Source: a virus. Taken from it: a stretch of DNA of 55,177 nt. Below the pieces are notes generated by a model that was not told where the DNA came from, searched no databases, and was given only the letters and a program-made list of their open reading frames with translations. The translations under genes and the position numbers were made by a program. The stretch is taken from IMG/VR virus record IMGVR_UViG_3300034101_000800, positions 1-55,177 of that record; one strand, 5' to 3'. Shown one piece after another: positions 16,357 to 25,478 of this stretch (its first letter is position 1; the number at the start of each line of letters is the position of its first letter).

Positions 16357-17462
16357 TAGTAGGCTCCAACGAGAACACAGTTCTCGTTGATTCTTCCGCT
16401 CATCTTTGTGGGTTTAGTCTTAATAGAGTTCAAAGCGGTTTGCACAGAGCGAACACCAGTAAGTTTACTCAGCACATCCTTTGGTTTGCGGAGTTTCTTA
16501 GTAACAGACTTATCCTCATCGTAGTTGATAACGGTGGTTCCCTTTACGCTGAGTCCACGCGGATCTTTAGCAAAGAGTACAGTTAGTGTACGGTACTTCT
16601 CGTTAAACACAACCACCATTTCGCTGCCAACAATCTTTTCAGGAGAAATACTCTTGATGCCGTAATCTTTCGACTCGGACAAGTACTTCAGTTTCTTGGT
16701 GATCTGGCTAGGACTCTTCTCTTTCTTCTTACGAGGCTTGCGTTCGGATCTCTTCTCGTCTGCAAATGTACGGAAAGCGTTGGCGGTTTCAGATAGAACC
16801 TGTATGAGTTTCTTGAAACGCGGTCTAGTCAGGAACGAGTATCCTTCTACCAGTTGCTCGTCTTTGCCAGCATATGCAAGTGCCATCTCTTGTAGATAAG
16901 TTGTCTCAATGTAAGTGGCAATTTTACCACAATGCATAGGCTTAACACCCCTAGTTGTTGCCCATCCAACAGGGTCAAACTTTATCTCGCCCTTGCTTGC
17001 ACACGCGGTTACAGCCGCGTCCACAAGCATATCAATGTCTCCCAAGTATTCCCGACATTTCTGCTCTATCCTCTCTTGGATAGAAGGACCAGCACAGGCG
17101 TGACGCTTGGCAAGAACAGCAGCACCACTACACCGGAGTGCATCTATGTCACTTGTGATTTTCTCTTTGGTTTCATCTGAAAGCGGGGCCCCACGAGTGA
17201 GCATCCGGCAAAGATGTGCTATGCCAGAATAACTCTTGATGCAATTTTGGGCAACACACTTAATGTGTTCGGCATTCATCTTGACATGCTTACAGTATTC
17301 TAAAACCCACCGCTTCTTTTCTCGCTTTGTGCCTTTGCCCCAATACCAATTTAAAGCGCGTTGGAGCGCAGAGTCTCGCTCTTCTTCAGATGCAAAGGAC
17401 TCTGCGCTCCAAGATGGCTCTGTGCCATACGCGCGTTCTAGAGTTTTGTTGTAGTTCTTCAT
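16356..17462 (-). CDS. Conserved hypothetical protein, basic
   Basis: A 368-residue protein that I do not recognise. It is Lys/Arg-rich, with a strongly basic middle (EKRSERKPRKKKEKSPSQIT near residue 240) followed by a globular C-terminus (YGIKSISPEKIVGSEMVVVF, YRTLTVLFAKDP). The N-terminal half is helical with several Cys and Trp residues (NWYWGKGTKREKKRW). The gene has its own consensus promoter and precedes RNase H in the replication operon, so a DNA- or RNA-binding role in replication is plausible. No enzymatic motif is apparent. Confidence 0.6.
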   Translation of the reverse strand: MKNYNKTLERAYGTEPSWSAESFASEEERDSALQRALNWYWGKGTKREKKRWVLEYCKHVKMNAEHIKCVAQNCIKSYSGIAHLCRMLTRGAPLSDETKEKITSDIDALRCSGAAVLAKRHACAGPSIQERIEQKCREYLGDIDMLVDAAVTACASKGEIKFDPVGWATTRGVKPMHCGKIATYIETTYLQEMALAYAGKDEQLVEGYSFLTRPRFKKLIQVLSETANAFRTFADEKRSERKPRKKKEKSPSQITKKLKYLSESKDYGIKSISPEKIVGSEMVVVFNEKYRTLTVLFAKDPRGLSVKGTTVINYDEDKSVTKKLRKPKDVLSKLTGVRSVQTALNSIKTKPTKMSGRINENCVLVGAY

Positions 17463-17470
17463 TACACCTT

Positions 17471-17498
17471 AGTATAAGACGAACCCGATACAAGTCAA
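17471..17498 (-). promoter_or_regulatory. Sigma70-like promoter for the 368-residue gene and RNase H
   Basis: TTGACT (17493-17498), 16-bp spacer, TATACT (17471-17476). The -10 ends 8 bases before the ATG at 17462, so the predicted leader is about two bases. The -35 begins just after the stop codon of the glutamine-synthetase-like gene. Confidence 0.72.
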
Positions 17499-17499
17499 C

Positions 17500-18717
17500 T
17501 CAACTTACAAGTTTTGGTTCAAACTCTTTAGCAGATACTTCTGCCTTTGTAGGCACTTGCAGGTCTAGAACGCCCACAAGACTACGGCATAGTGCAAGAA
17601 CTCCAACATACGGATCGACTCCGGCACTTGGTCTACGATCTTCAAAATAAACATGATCGGTGGAGTCGCCCATCAGAGGTATTGTTGGTACGCAGATGGA
17701 AGCAGTTTTGTCTCCAAATCCCCAACTGAATTTGTTGTAGTCACTAATACCCCCTGTCTTCCCCACTAGGCGTGCTTCGTTGCCGGATCCATATGCTGCA
17801 ATATGCTCACGGTGATCTTGCCCTAAGGTTTCACAAATAGATTTGGCAAGACTAGCATTTCCACCGCTGCTTGTGTAATTTTCCAAGTACAACCGGAAAA
17901 TACAACCACTACCGTTCCATTCAGTTCCCGGAAAACTTTTTGGAGTGTAACTCACAACACACCTCGGAGATGTCTCTTCTTCAGCAACAGACTCGCAGAG
18001 GTATCGAGAAATGATAAGATCATCACACGCAGTCATAATATCGTTTTCTTGAACACTATAAGTCCATTGTGATAGACAAATTGCAGGATTGTAAGATCTG
18101 ATATTGATTCCTCTGTAGTTCATTCGATCTACAATCGAACTCATAATTCTTCTACCACGAACAAAGTCACCAGTACCTCCGTAGTATCGTCCTTGAGGAC
18201 CAGGGAAAACAACTTGCTCTTCTCCCTTTTCATTCTTTCCTAGTGGCCAAGAATATGGCTGTCTAGTATCCGGGTCTATAAAAAGAATGTCCTGATCCAT
18301 TCCAATCTTTACAGTAGAGAGTTTAGAGTTCTTGAGTAAGAACTTTTTCAGATCTGCTCTGCTGTTAGAAGCGTGGGGAGTTCCATCTGCAGTTTGTACT
18401 TCACAGAGTACAATAGAACTAGTAGGAGATATGCTGTCGTTTCCAAACAACACATCTGATACAACTCTGACAGGAACTAGAAACAGATCTGAATTATCCG
18501 TGGACGCTTGCTTGCAAGCAGATCCATCAAACCGCTGTACCTTTGGTGTCTTGCCTACAGAATTAAATACGGCACTACGAATGCTCCCGTCACCACTCAG
18601 CCAAATATATGTCCACTCGACTGTTCGGGAATCAGAAACTTCACTAGACTTTTTTGATTTCACAGAAGTAACATCAGATAGCGCACTATTTACAGACTTT
18701 GATTCATTCTTTGCCAT
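17500..18717 (-). CDS. Divergent type-II glutamine-synthetase homologue with altered active site
   Basis: A 405-residue protein with the eukaryotic-type glutamine synthetase (GSII) layout: TYIWLSGDGSIRS at 36-48, FDGSACKQASTDNSDLFLVP at 63-82, LCEVQTADGTP, SWPLG then FPGPQGRYYGGTG at 171-183, EWNGSGC at 266-272, EARLVGK at 314-320 and FEDRRPSA at 358-365. By manual alignment with human GS, key residues differ: E134 and E136 become D141 and D143, E196 becomes T219, E203 becomes D226, metal-binding H253 becomes I273, and SIR becomes SIC. Fold and ATP-side residues persist but ordinary glutamine synthesis looks unlikely. The ATG at 18717 fits GGAG better than that at 18723. It ends the cassette of methyltransferases and a PLP enzyme. 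Confidence 0.75.
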   Translation of the reverse strand: MAKNESKSVNSALSDVTSVKSKKSSEVSDSRTVEWTYIWLSGDGSIRSAVFNSVGKTPKVQRFDGSACKQASTDNSDLFLVPVRVVSDVLFGNDSISPTSSIVLCEVQTADGTPHASNSRADLKKFLLKNSKLSTVKIGMDQDILFIDPDTRQPYSWPLGKNEKGEEQVVFPGPQGRYYGGTGDFVRGRRIMSSIVDRMNYRGINIRSYNPAICLSQWTYSVQENDIMTACDDLIISRYLCESVAEEETSPRCVVSYTPKSFPGTEWNGSGCIFRLYLENYTSSGGNASLAKSICETLGQDHREHIAAYGSGNEARLVGKTGGISDYNKFSWGFGDKTASICVPTIPLMGDSTDHVYFEDRRPSAGVDPYVGVLALCRSLVGVLDLQVPTKAEVSAKEFEPKLVS

Positions 18718-18719
18718 TA

Positions 18720-20351
18720 TCATTCTCCTTTTGGCTTATAAAAAACATAAACAGGTTCATACTTCATGTAGTCTCCACCGACCTTACAATAGTTCTTACA
18801 CTTGGGCAATCCTGTCTCTTCGTCAAGACGATTCTGCCCAGGCATAGATTCCATCGCCATTTTCACTTTGTATTTATACACTAATCCAAACTCCTCAAGG
18901 AATCTTTTTGAATCTTCTTCAAGAGGCAGATAATCTCCACCAACCTGAATGTCTGCAATGTTCCATAGCAAGTATCGATCAGGCTTTAAGAACTCTGCAC
19001 AGGTCTTTAGCGTGGGACGCAAGAAGCCATCTCTCCAACTTTCGTAAGATGAACCATACTTCTTGTACGATTGATTCTCGTCCTTTGAGTAGGCTTCTCG
19101 GTTAAAATACGGAGGACTAGTAAAGATCATATCAATCTTTCCCCGGTACTTCTTAAATCGAGGATTGTTGCCAATCTCTTCGGAACCTAGTCTGTAGATT
19201 TCATATGTGTTGGTTTCGCTGAAGAAAGGATTGCCTCTATATGTCTTGGTGTTATAGAAATCTGCAACATCAGCATAGCGAGGCCGCTCTTCCCCTGTAT
19301 CGGTGTCAATGTAATAAAGTTCAGGGTTTGGATCAGTTCCAATGTAATGGATTTTACGATCATCGCGCACACTCATGGCGCCTAGAATGCGACCACCCCA
19401 TCCTGATGATGGATCGTAGATCACAATAGGATCTTTCTGCCCCTTGACATGTTCGGTAAATCGCTCGTACAAATACTTGGCAGTCATTGGAGGAAAGTTG
19501 TGGGCAACCTGAATGTATCCAATACGGAAAGCGGCGAATCCCTTTGGGAATACCCTCTCACCCTTCTTGTAAATACGGATGGTATACACCCGATCATCCG
19601 GCATAGAGTTCACATCAAAGGTAGAGAAGTGCCTGTATTGCAGCACTCCTTCATCTTTGAGTTGTTGCACTTGTTCTCGTGTTAGATTCAGAATGTCTGA
19701 CTGATTAAGTTGGAAATATCCCGTGTTGTTGCCTTCACGAACCTTCACCTGTTCAAGCATGAAGTCGTATCCCTTGAAGATTTCCTTGTTGGTTTGAAAT
19801 GCTTTGATCCACGACAAAGCATCAGGTACAGACACAAGAGCAGGCTTAGCATTATTACGCAAGCAAGACAAGGCATGCATATACAGCGAGTCTCTACGGA
19901 AGTGACGCATTGATCCCTTCACCATGCGATCAAGAAATCGATCTTCAGCAAACAGTTCATAAATGGAGTACCCATCGTCTTTCTCGCTGTAGTTGATACG
20001 AGTCTTCATCATGGTGGGAAACCATTGATCTACTTCGGAACCAAGTCTAGCCTTGTTTAAGATTACATCTTTGCCAATGTTTTCCAGTTCATCGTCAAAT
20101 TCAAAAGACTTCACAGGATACTCAGCCATCTTGTTCCACTCTTCAATGATATCCTCTTCGACCTTTCCAATGCGAGGAGGGCATCCCATGTTGTCCCAAA
20201 TATCAACAACAGCCTTACGCATGTCGATGACCCATTTGCGGAAGTCATCTGCATCCATCTCCAGTAGTTCATCGAAGGTAACATTTACTGGATGGTTCAG
20301 AAGGTGAGTGTTCTTCTCAAAGAAGGTTTTATGTGCTTGTAGAGTTTCCAT
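18720..20351 (-). CDS. DNA methyltransferase-like protein (N6-A/N4-C type)
   Basis: A 543-residue protein whose C-terminal half is an amino-methyltransferase: IVIYDPSSGWGGRILGAMS is the SAM-binding motif I, YIGTDPNPE motif II, and DMIFTSPPYFNREAY the catalytic motif IV (SPPY). The N-terminal 250 residues are a long extension without recognised motifs, perhaps for DNA target recognition or another activity. The start overlaps the PLP gene's stop by one base. Base methylation is the simplest function, but the neighbours leave room for another base modification. Confidence 0.75.
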   Translation of the reverse strand: METLQAHKTFFEKNTHLLNHPVNVTFDELLEMDADDFRKWVIDMRKAVVDIWDNMGCPPRIGKVEEDIIEEWNKMAEYPVKSFEFDDELENIGKDVILNKARLGSEVDQWFPTMMKTRINYSEKDDGYSIYELFAEDRFLDRMVKGSMRHFRRDSLYMHALSCLRNNAKPALVSVPDALSWIKAFQTNKEIFKGYDFMLEQVKVREGNNTGYFQLNQSDILNLTREQVQQLKDEGVLQYRHFSTFDVNSMPDDRVYTIRIYKKGERVFPKGFAAFRIGYIQVAHNFPPMTAKYLYERFTEHVKGQKDPIVIYDPSSGWGGRILGAMSVRDDRKIHYIGTDPNPELYYIDTDTGEERPRYADVADFYNTKTYRGNPFFSETNTYEIYRLGSEEIGNNPRFKKYRGKIDMIFTSPPYFNREAYSKDENQSYKKYGSSYESWRDGFLRPTLKTCAEFLKPDRYLLWNIADIQVGGDYLPLEEDSKRFLEEFGLVYKYKVKMAMESMPGQNRLDEETGLPKCKNYCKVGGDYMKYEPVYVFYKPKGE

Positions 20352-21235
20352 TATGATTCCATTCTTTTCTGTACTTCAGTTTCGCTTAGTCTACGCCCAA
20401 CCACCCAAAAGCAAGTACTCTTGTTTGTGTCGAGATTTTCTCGCATCCACTTGTGTGCCTTTGCTTCGTACAGATCGTCAAGGATTGTACCATCTGCAAT
20501 CTTTTCCACAAGAGGTTTTCCGTATACAGTATTTAGGCAATGTAACTCGTAGTCTGGCAGAGGATATCCTGCCATGGGATTCACCCATTTGTTGATGTTT
20601 TCTGTTCGCTTTGGACCAACACACAATCCAATTACCTTACCCACACTTAGACTGTACCGGTGAATGCCTCTGAGGATGGCAGCAAAGTGTACTCCACTTC
20701 CCACGGGCACCACCAACTGATCCAACTGATTCGGTAGATTAGCCACCTGATGCTCAATGCTATCGATGATTGCATCTTCTCTATTTTCTATATTGTGAGT
20801 AAAGACTCCATCGTATAGGTTTTCTGCTTTGGCAATCTCACGCATTCTAGCAAGTACAGGACCGTGCATTCCTGTTCCGCAAACATTGCGAACATCTGCA
20901 CCCAGCCACTTTGCGTATCGCATCATGTGATGATTGTCAATGGTTTCTGGCGAACTACCACCGATACAAATGACACAAGGAATCTCTAGATCCTTGCATA
21001 CTCTAGCAACAATGGCTCCTGTAGTGGAATGCACCTGTGTATGAGTCACTACTCCGCTTGTGCGTTCCTTCAAAATATCCCGCAAAGGATACAGCAAACG
21101 AATGGCTTGTCTTACCTTCCCTCCACTCACATCTCCAACCCCATAGGGGGTGTACATATCATCCCGCTTATACCACACGCCTTCAATAAACTGCACCGGG
21201 GTTCTAGTCAGAACATGGCTAGGAAATTCTTTCAT
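20351..21235 (-). CDS. PLP-dependent enzyme, fold type II (ACC deaminase/cysteine desulfhydrase-like)
   Basis: A 294-residue enzyme with the tryptophan-synthase-beta fold. VWYKRDDMYTPYG precedes the PLP lysine in SGGKVRQAIRLL, IPCVICIGGSSPET follows, and VVPVGSGVHFAAILRG is the phosphate-binding loop. Substrate-side motifs of true ACC deaminase are not clear. The frame is open to 21307, but the ATG at 21235 overlaps the upstream methyltransferase stop (ATGA) and is the likely start. PLP enzymes are rare in phages; some act in biosynthesis of hypermodified thymidines, which the two methyltransferase-like neighbours make worth considering. Confidence 0.75.
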   Translation of the reverse strand: MKEFPSHVLTRTPVQFIEGVWYKRDDMYTPYGVGDVSGGKVRQAIRLLYPLRDILKERTSGVVTHTQVHSTTGAIVARVCKDLEIPCVICIGGSSPETIDNHHMMRYAKWLGADVRNVCGTGMHGPVLARMREIAKAENLYDGVFTHNIENREDAIIDSIEHQVANLPNQLDQLVVPVGSGVHFAAILRGIHRYSLSVGKVIGLCVGPKRTENINKWVNPMAGYPLPDYELHCLNTVYGKPLVEKIADGTILDDLYEAKAHKWMRENLDTNKSTCFWVVGRRLSETEVQKRMES

Positions 21236-21897
21236 AGCGGAAGAGTAGCCTTGGAATGATTGAATTTTGGATCGTAGAACTTCTCTTCCAGTTCGCATCC
21301 CCACCATCTGCGTCCAGTAGTACTGGCAGCAAGCAAAACAGGGGCAACTCCTGCGAATGGATCAACAACCAAATCTCCTGGCTTGGTAAGGTTCTCAATC
21401 ACATACTTACAGAAGTCTTGTGACCACACCGATTGATTCAGCACCTTCTCTTGCTGATCCACATAGATGTCGCGCAACCAGTCTCCCTTGCGATGAATCA
21501 CTCCGTGGCTTGTATACACAAGCATGTGTTGAAAAGTGAAGTAGTACATGTCACGCTTACCTACTTCATTCCGAACGACAACCTTGTAATCCTTGAGACT
21601 TAGGCCTTCGTTCTCTAGACATTGTGCATACCACATATGATTCGACAGAATGAATCCATTTACTCTGCGGTCAGTTTGACACACCACAACAAACCCCGTT
21701 GGTTTCACAATACGAGCAAACTCTCGCATTGCCTTCTGTTGAAACTGGCGATATGAGTCAGTCTCATCTTTTCCAAATGGAGTCTGAGATAGGTCTGGGC
21801 AGGAAGTGAATACTAGGTCTACCGATTCAGAGGCAATGTTAGGTAGATAATCAAAGGCATCTCCCAACACATACGAGTTCTCTTGAAAGTTTGTCAT
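21232..21897 (-). CDS. Methyltransferase-like protein with altered catalytic motif
   Basis: A 221-residue protein with the circularly permuted layout of small DNA amino-methyltransferases: N-terminal VLGDAFDYLPNI and VDLVFTSCPDLSQTPFGKDE, C-terminal LTKPGDLVVDPFAGVAPVLL followed by WWGCELEE (SAM-binding). The usual catalytic DPPY/SPPY tetrapeptide is replaced by SCPD, so the aromatic residue that stacks on the flipped base is missing. It may have lost methyltransferase activity or act on a different group. It overlaps gene 46 by four bases (ATGA) with AGGA upstream. Confidence 0.7.
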   Translation of the reverse strand: MTNFQENSYVLGDAFDYLPNIASESVDLVFTSCPDLSQTPFGKDETDSYRQFQQKAMREFARIVKPTGFVVVCQTDRRVNGFILSNHMWYAQCLENEGLSLKDYKVVVRNEVGKRDMYYFTFQHMLVYTSHGVIHRKGDWLRDIYVDQQEKVLNQSVWSQDFCKYVIENLTKPGDLVVDPFAGVAPVLLAASTTGRRWWGCELEEKFYDPKFNHSKATLPL

Positions 21898-23618
21898 GGT
21901 GTAATCCTGCTGAAATTGTTCTTCTTCTCAAACGACATGGTGTGTTCAAATTTGTCTACCAACTGATCTGCTTTGTGAGAAATCACAAACACATTTGATG
22001 TGTTACCAAAGGAATGCAGAATCTTCATAAACTCTTCAGTTCCTGCGGTGTCAAGCGACGAATCAAATACCTCATCCAAGATGAGCAGATTGGTGTTTGC
22101 GCTGTTCTTGATTCGTGCAATCTCTCGCCACGCCAGTAGCAAGGCCAAATCGATACGCATCTTTTCTCCCTCGCTGAAACTCATGTAAGAGAAGGCGTCG
22201 CGGTGCCGACTCTTGATAGTTTCGTTGAACTCTTCGTCAAGTGTGAAGTTTGCAAAGAAATCCATCGTATTCAAATACTTGTTGATGGTTTTGTTGATGA
22301 TTGGCAGATAGTAGCGAATGATCTTTGCCTTGATACCACTATCTTTCAGAAGAGTTGCCGCTACGCTGTAGTAGTGCATCTCTTCAACTAGGCTGTGCTT
22401 GGAGGCCTCGTTCTTGTTCAAGTCTCCCTGAAAATCAATCAATCGTTTCTGATGATCGGTGTCTTCTGTTTCTTTGCTTTGAATCGCCTTGTTCTCTTTA
22501 CTGAGTTTGCCGATATAAGAGTTGCACGCCGTGATGGTGCTATTAGCCTCCATCGTCTGCGTGTTCAGAGATTCCAGTTCATTGGACACCTCTTCATACT
22601 CTTCGATTTGATTTCGCTTGGTTTCAATCTCGGTGACAATGGCATCAACTGCTTCGTTCAATTCACCTTGCTTGCTCTTCTTCTTACATAGCAACCCGTG
22701 AATGGGTTGACTTGCCTTATCGATAGACTGCTGACAAGTTGGGCACACTTCGTTGTTGTCAAAGAATGACAACTCTTCTCCAACCTTTTTACGATTGGAT
22801 TCCAGTTGCTTCTGCAAGATTTCCATCTTGCTGATCTGCTTCAACAAGGTAACCTTGCCTTGCAGTTTGACTTTCACCTGTTGAATCTGCTCGGTTAGAG
22901 CAGAAAGTTCTGCTTGCTTTTCTTCAATCAAGGATTCAGAGCGAGCGATCTCTTTCAGATTTCCCTGCACCTGCTCATCGGTCTTGCTTTTCAGTCCTGC
23001 GATTAGGTCTTTCTGAGCGCGGATAGACTCGCGCAGAATTTCAATCTTGCGTTCATTATCTGCAATCTCTTCCTTGAGGGTAGACATCTTTGCCTTGAGG
23101 ATTGTGTTCATGGTTGAGAACACATTGATATCAAGAATATCTTCAATCACCGCCCGGCGATCTGCAGCAGGCAACTGCATAAACGGAACAAACGAAGAAC
23201 TACCAAGTATAACCACCTGTGTAAATGACTTGTAGTTCATCTTCAGAATCTGCTCTTCAAGCATTTTCTGATAGTCCTTTGTGGTGGCGTGCTGATCCAA
23301 CAGATTGCCATTCTTCCACACTTCAAAGCGATTAGGTTTGATGCCTCGAACTACCTTGTAGGAATCGGTAGCAATACCGAACTCCACCTCTACCAAGCAA
23401 TCCTTTTCGTTTACACTATTCACCAACTGAGGAAGATTGATCTTTCTGAATGGCTTCCCGAACAACCCAAAGGTGATAGAATCAAGCAAAGCAAATGACT
23501 TACCGTGCCCATTACTACCCGACACAAGAACCATCTTGGCCTTGTTCAGTTGAATTTCGGTGAAGTTGTTCCCAAACGATCCAAAGTTTTTGAACCGAAC
23601 CCTTGTGAAGTTAATCAT
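21894..23618 (-). CDS. 46: Recombination endonuclease subunit gp46 (Rad50/SbcC-like)
   Basis: ATPase partner of gp47 in resection of DNA ends for recombination-dependent replication. A 574-residue SMC-like protein: Walker A GSNGHGKSF (34-42), long coiled coils, zinc-hook CPTC in the middle, ABC signature FSEGEKMRIDLALLL and Walker B LLILDEVFDSSLD near the C-terminus. It is close to the T4 length (560). Coupled to gene 47 by an ATGA overlap. Confidence 0.95.
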   Translation of the reverse strand: MINFTRVRFKNFGSFGNNFTEIQLNKAKMVLVSGSNGHGKSFALLDSITFGLFGKPFRKINLPQLVNSVNEKDCLVEVEFGIATDSYKVVRGIKPNRFEVWKNGNLLDQHATTKDYQKMLEEQILKMNYKSFTQVVILGSSSFVPFMQLPAADRRAVIEDILDINVFSTMNTILKAKMSTLKEEIADNERKIEILRESIRAQKDLIAGLKSKTDEQVQGNLKEIARSESLIEEKQAELSALTEQIQQVKVKLQGKVTLLKQISKMEILQKQLESNRKKVGEELSFFDNNEVCPTCQQSIDKASQPIHGLLCKKKSKQGELNEAVDAIVTEIETKRNQIEEYEEVSNELESLNTQTMEANSTITACNSYIGKLSKENKAIQSKETEDTDHQKRLIDFQGDLNKNEASKHSLVEEMHYYSVAATLLKDSGIKAKIIRYYLPIINKTINKYLNTMDFFANFTLDEEFNETIKSRHRDAFSYMSFSEGEKMRIDLALLLAWREIARIKNSANTNLLILDEVFDSSLDTAGTEEFMKILHSFGNTSNVFVISHKADQLVDKFEHTMSFEKKNNFSRITP

Positions 23619-24673
23619 AGAGACAGACTCTCCATGTACAAATCGCGCACAATGCGCTTCAGCATAGGCTTGTCGTGTACTTCTTCCATACCATCAATCT
23701 CTTTGTTGATTAGACCAAGCGTGTCTAGTGCCATATCTGCTGCGGGTTCACCTGTACTGGTATCAGGATTCTGTTCTACAACGGTGACGCCCATGGCAGG
23801 AGCGGTATAGATTCCATCCAAGAACTTGTCAAACATATACGGCTTGGTCTTCGAGTCCACAAAGACCTTGACAAAGGTGTTTGCGTACCGCGAGAAGTCT
23901 GCGTTCTCTAGAACTTTACTGTAGTCATGCCGAGAATCATCGTAGCGAATAGCATGAAACATTCTGTTGGGATTTTCGATGAACTCCAGTTGCCTGGTTT
24001 CTGTATCAAGTACATGGAATCCCTTACGGTCTTCCAAGTCGCTGAAGGTGATCTGATACTGTGTACCCAAATACTGCACATTCCCACCACCGTGCTTGTG
24101 GTGAAAGTGTCCCGACAGAACCATCTCGTAACGCGCAAGCAGATTGGCAGGCATACCACCATCGTGCTTTACGCCACGCATCACCTGATAGCCTTCCAGT
24201 TCAAAATGTCCACAGATCACAGGACACTTGCTCTTCTTGATGAAGCGCAGGAAGTCTTCGTGGTTATTCTTATTGATCCACGGAACCATCGCCACACGCA
24301 GAGAGCCAAACTGCAACTCAACTGGTTCTTCGTAAATAATGAAGTTGGTATAGCGTTCTCCAAACAATTCCTTTGGAGAGTTCACTAGGTTGGTGTTTTT
24401 GTAATACACATCGTGATTGCCAAGAATGCAATGCACGGTCATACCGCGCTGCAAAAGCGGTTCCATGAATCGGGTTCGCACTTGATTTAGCGTTTGAAAG
24501 TTAACAAACTTGCGACGATCCAGTAGATCACCTAGATGTAACACGGTGTCTATGCCGTGCTTGTCGCAGTAAGGAAAGAATACATCATCAAAGAACTTGA
24601 AGAAGTACTCACCAAATACTGGCGAATCAGATCTGGCGCCAAAGTGTGTGTCGTTGATAATGGCTAGTTTCAT
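23615..24673 (-). CDS. 47: Recombination endonuclease subunit gp47 (Mre11-like)
   Basis: Nuclease partner of gp46. A 352-residue metallophosphoesterase with the five phosphodiesterase motifs: INDTHFGARSDS, LHLGDLLDRRKF, CILGNHDVYY, VICGHFELEG and VLSGHFHHKHG. It has its own promoter at the end of gene 55. No clear Shine-Dalgarno precedes the ATG. The T4 protein is 339 residues. Confidence 0.95.
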   Translation of the reverse strand: MKLAIINDTHFGARSDSPVFGEYFFKFFDDVFFPYCDKHGIDTVLHLGDLLDRRKFVNFQTLNQVRTRFMEPLLQRGMTVHCILGNHDVYYKNTNLVNSPKELFGERYTNFIIYEEPVELQFGSLRVAMVPWINKNNHEDFLRFIKKSKCPVICGHFELEGYQVMRGVKHDGGMPANLLARYEMVLSGHFHHKHGGGNVQYLGTQYQITFSDLEDRKGFHVLDTETRQLEFIENPNRMFHAIRYDDSRHDYSKVLENADFSRYANTFVKVFVDSKTKPYMFDKFLDGIYTAPAMGVTVVEQNPDTSTGEPAADMALDTLGLINKEIDGMEEVHDKPMLKRIVRDLYMESLSL

Positions 24674-24693
24674 CGTGAATTACTTTACAACCA

Positions 24694-24721
24694 AGTATAC
24701 ACTCGGTTCACACATCGTCAA
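24694..24721 (-). promoter_or_regulatory. Sigma70-like promoter for genes 47-46
   Basis: TTGACG (24716-24721), 16-bp spacer, TATACT (24694-24699). The -35 lies inside the last codons of gene 55. The predicted leader is about 14 bases. Confidence 0.68.
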
Positions 24722-25343
24722 GTCGATTGCGTCTTGTCTTCTTGCTTTTCTTGCCTTTTCTTTTAGTGCTGTCTGCGTTAGAAAATTTGGCTAAATCAGT
24801 TGGTGATAGATGAAAGAACTCAGCAACAGGATCTTCTGCGTTACCCTCTGAAGAATCTAACAGATTGCGGCGTATTTTGCCTGTCTTGTCTGCCGCTTCT
24901 AGCATCTTGTATCTGATGTACATTTGCTTTTTCTCTTTGGCAATTCTGCGTAGAAAGGCAAAGTAGATGATCTGAGTGAAGTACGAGAATGGATTCTTAG
25001 ACTTGCTTGGATCGAAGTTGCTGGCATACATCAAGCAGTTCTCAATACCGTCACCGATCATCTCTTCTCGGTACGGATAATTGATGAAGTTAGGCCTGTA
25101 CGACAGATGCGTGGCAATGTCTAGAAAGCATTTCCCGATATAGTCGGTAACTGGTGGGGTCTTTCTGTCTGCTGCACGCTCAGCAACAACAACCTCTTTC
25201 CACTTCACCATCTCTGCGTAGAAAACCTTGTTGTCTATGTAATGCCCAGACTGTGTTTCTTCTTCGATGTCTTTCTTTATCTCTGATACATCTATCTCTA
25301 CTTCATCTTCGGAAGTCTGTGTTTTTGATTTGCGCTTCTTCAT
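24708..25343 (-). CDS. 55: Late-transcription sigma factor gp55
   Basis: Sigma-like subunit that, with gp33 and the gp45 clamp in T4, directs host RNA polymerase to TATAAATA late promoters. A 211-residue protein; YREEMIGDGIENCLMYASNF, SKNPFSYFTQIIYFAFLRRI and KEKKQMYIRYK align with T4 gp55 (185 residues). The C-terminal clamp-binding end of T4 gp55 is replaced by a basic tail ending RLDDV, with only the final DDV-like ending retained. GGAG is five bases before the ATG. The 135-bp region upstream has no gene. Confidence 0.9.
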   Translation of the reverse strand: MKKRKSKTQTSEDEVEIDVSEIKKDIEEETQSGHYIDNKVFYAEMVKWKEVVVAERAADRKTPPVTDYIGKCFLDIATHLSYRPNFINYPYREEMIGDGIENCLMYASNFDPSKSKNPFSYFTQIIYFAFLRRIAKEKKQMYIRYKMLEAADKTGKIRRNLLDSSEGNAEDPVAEFFHLSPTDLAKFSNADSTKRKGKKSKKTRRNRLDDV

Positions 25344-25478
25344 AAGTCTCCATTTCGATTACAACTATATCACAGTTTCACAATGGCGCTAGTCGCTTAG
25401 AAAAACTCTTGGATTTTCTCTGAGGCATTGACTGCACCTATACTACATAAAAGTGAAGATTTCACGGTCCATAGTATA

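Noticed and set aside
18871-18878. TATAAATA, a perfect T4 late box
   Set aside because: It is inside the methyltransferase gene about 150 bp before the next start and encodes V-Y-K-Y in frame; without other evidence it is likely chance.
25453-25465. Inverted repeat GTGAA-ATC-TTCAC as terminator before gene 55
   Set aside because: The 5-bp stem is weak and the following T-run short; called nothing.
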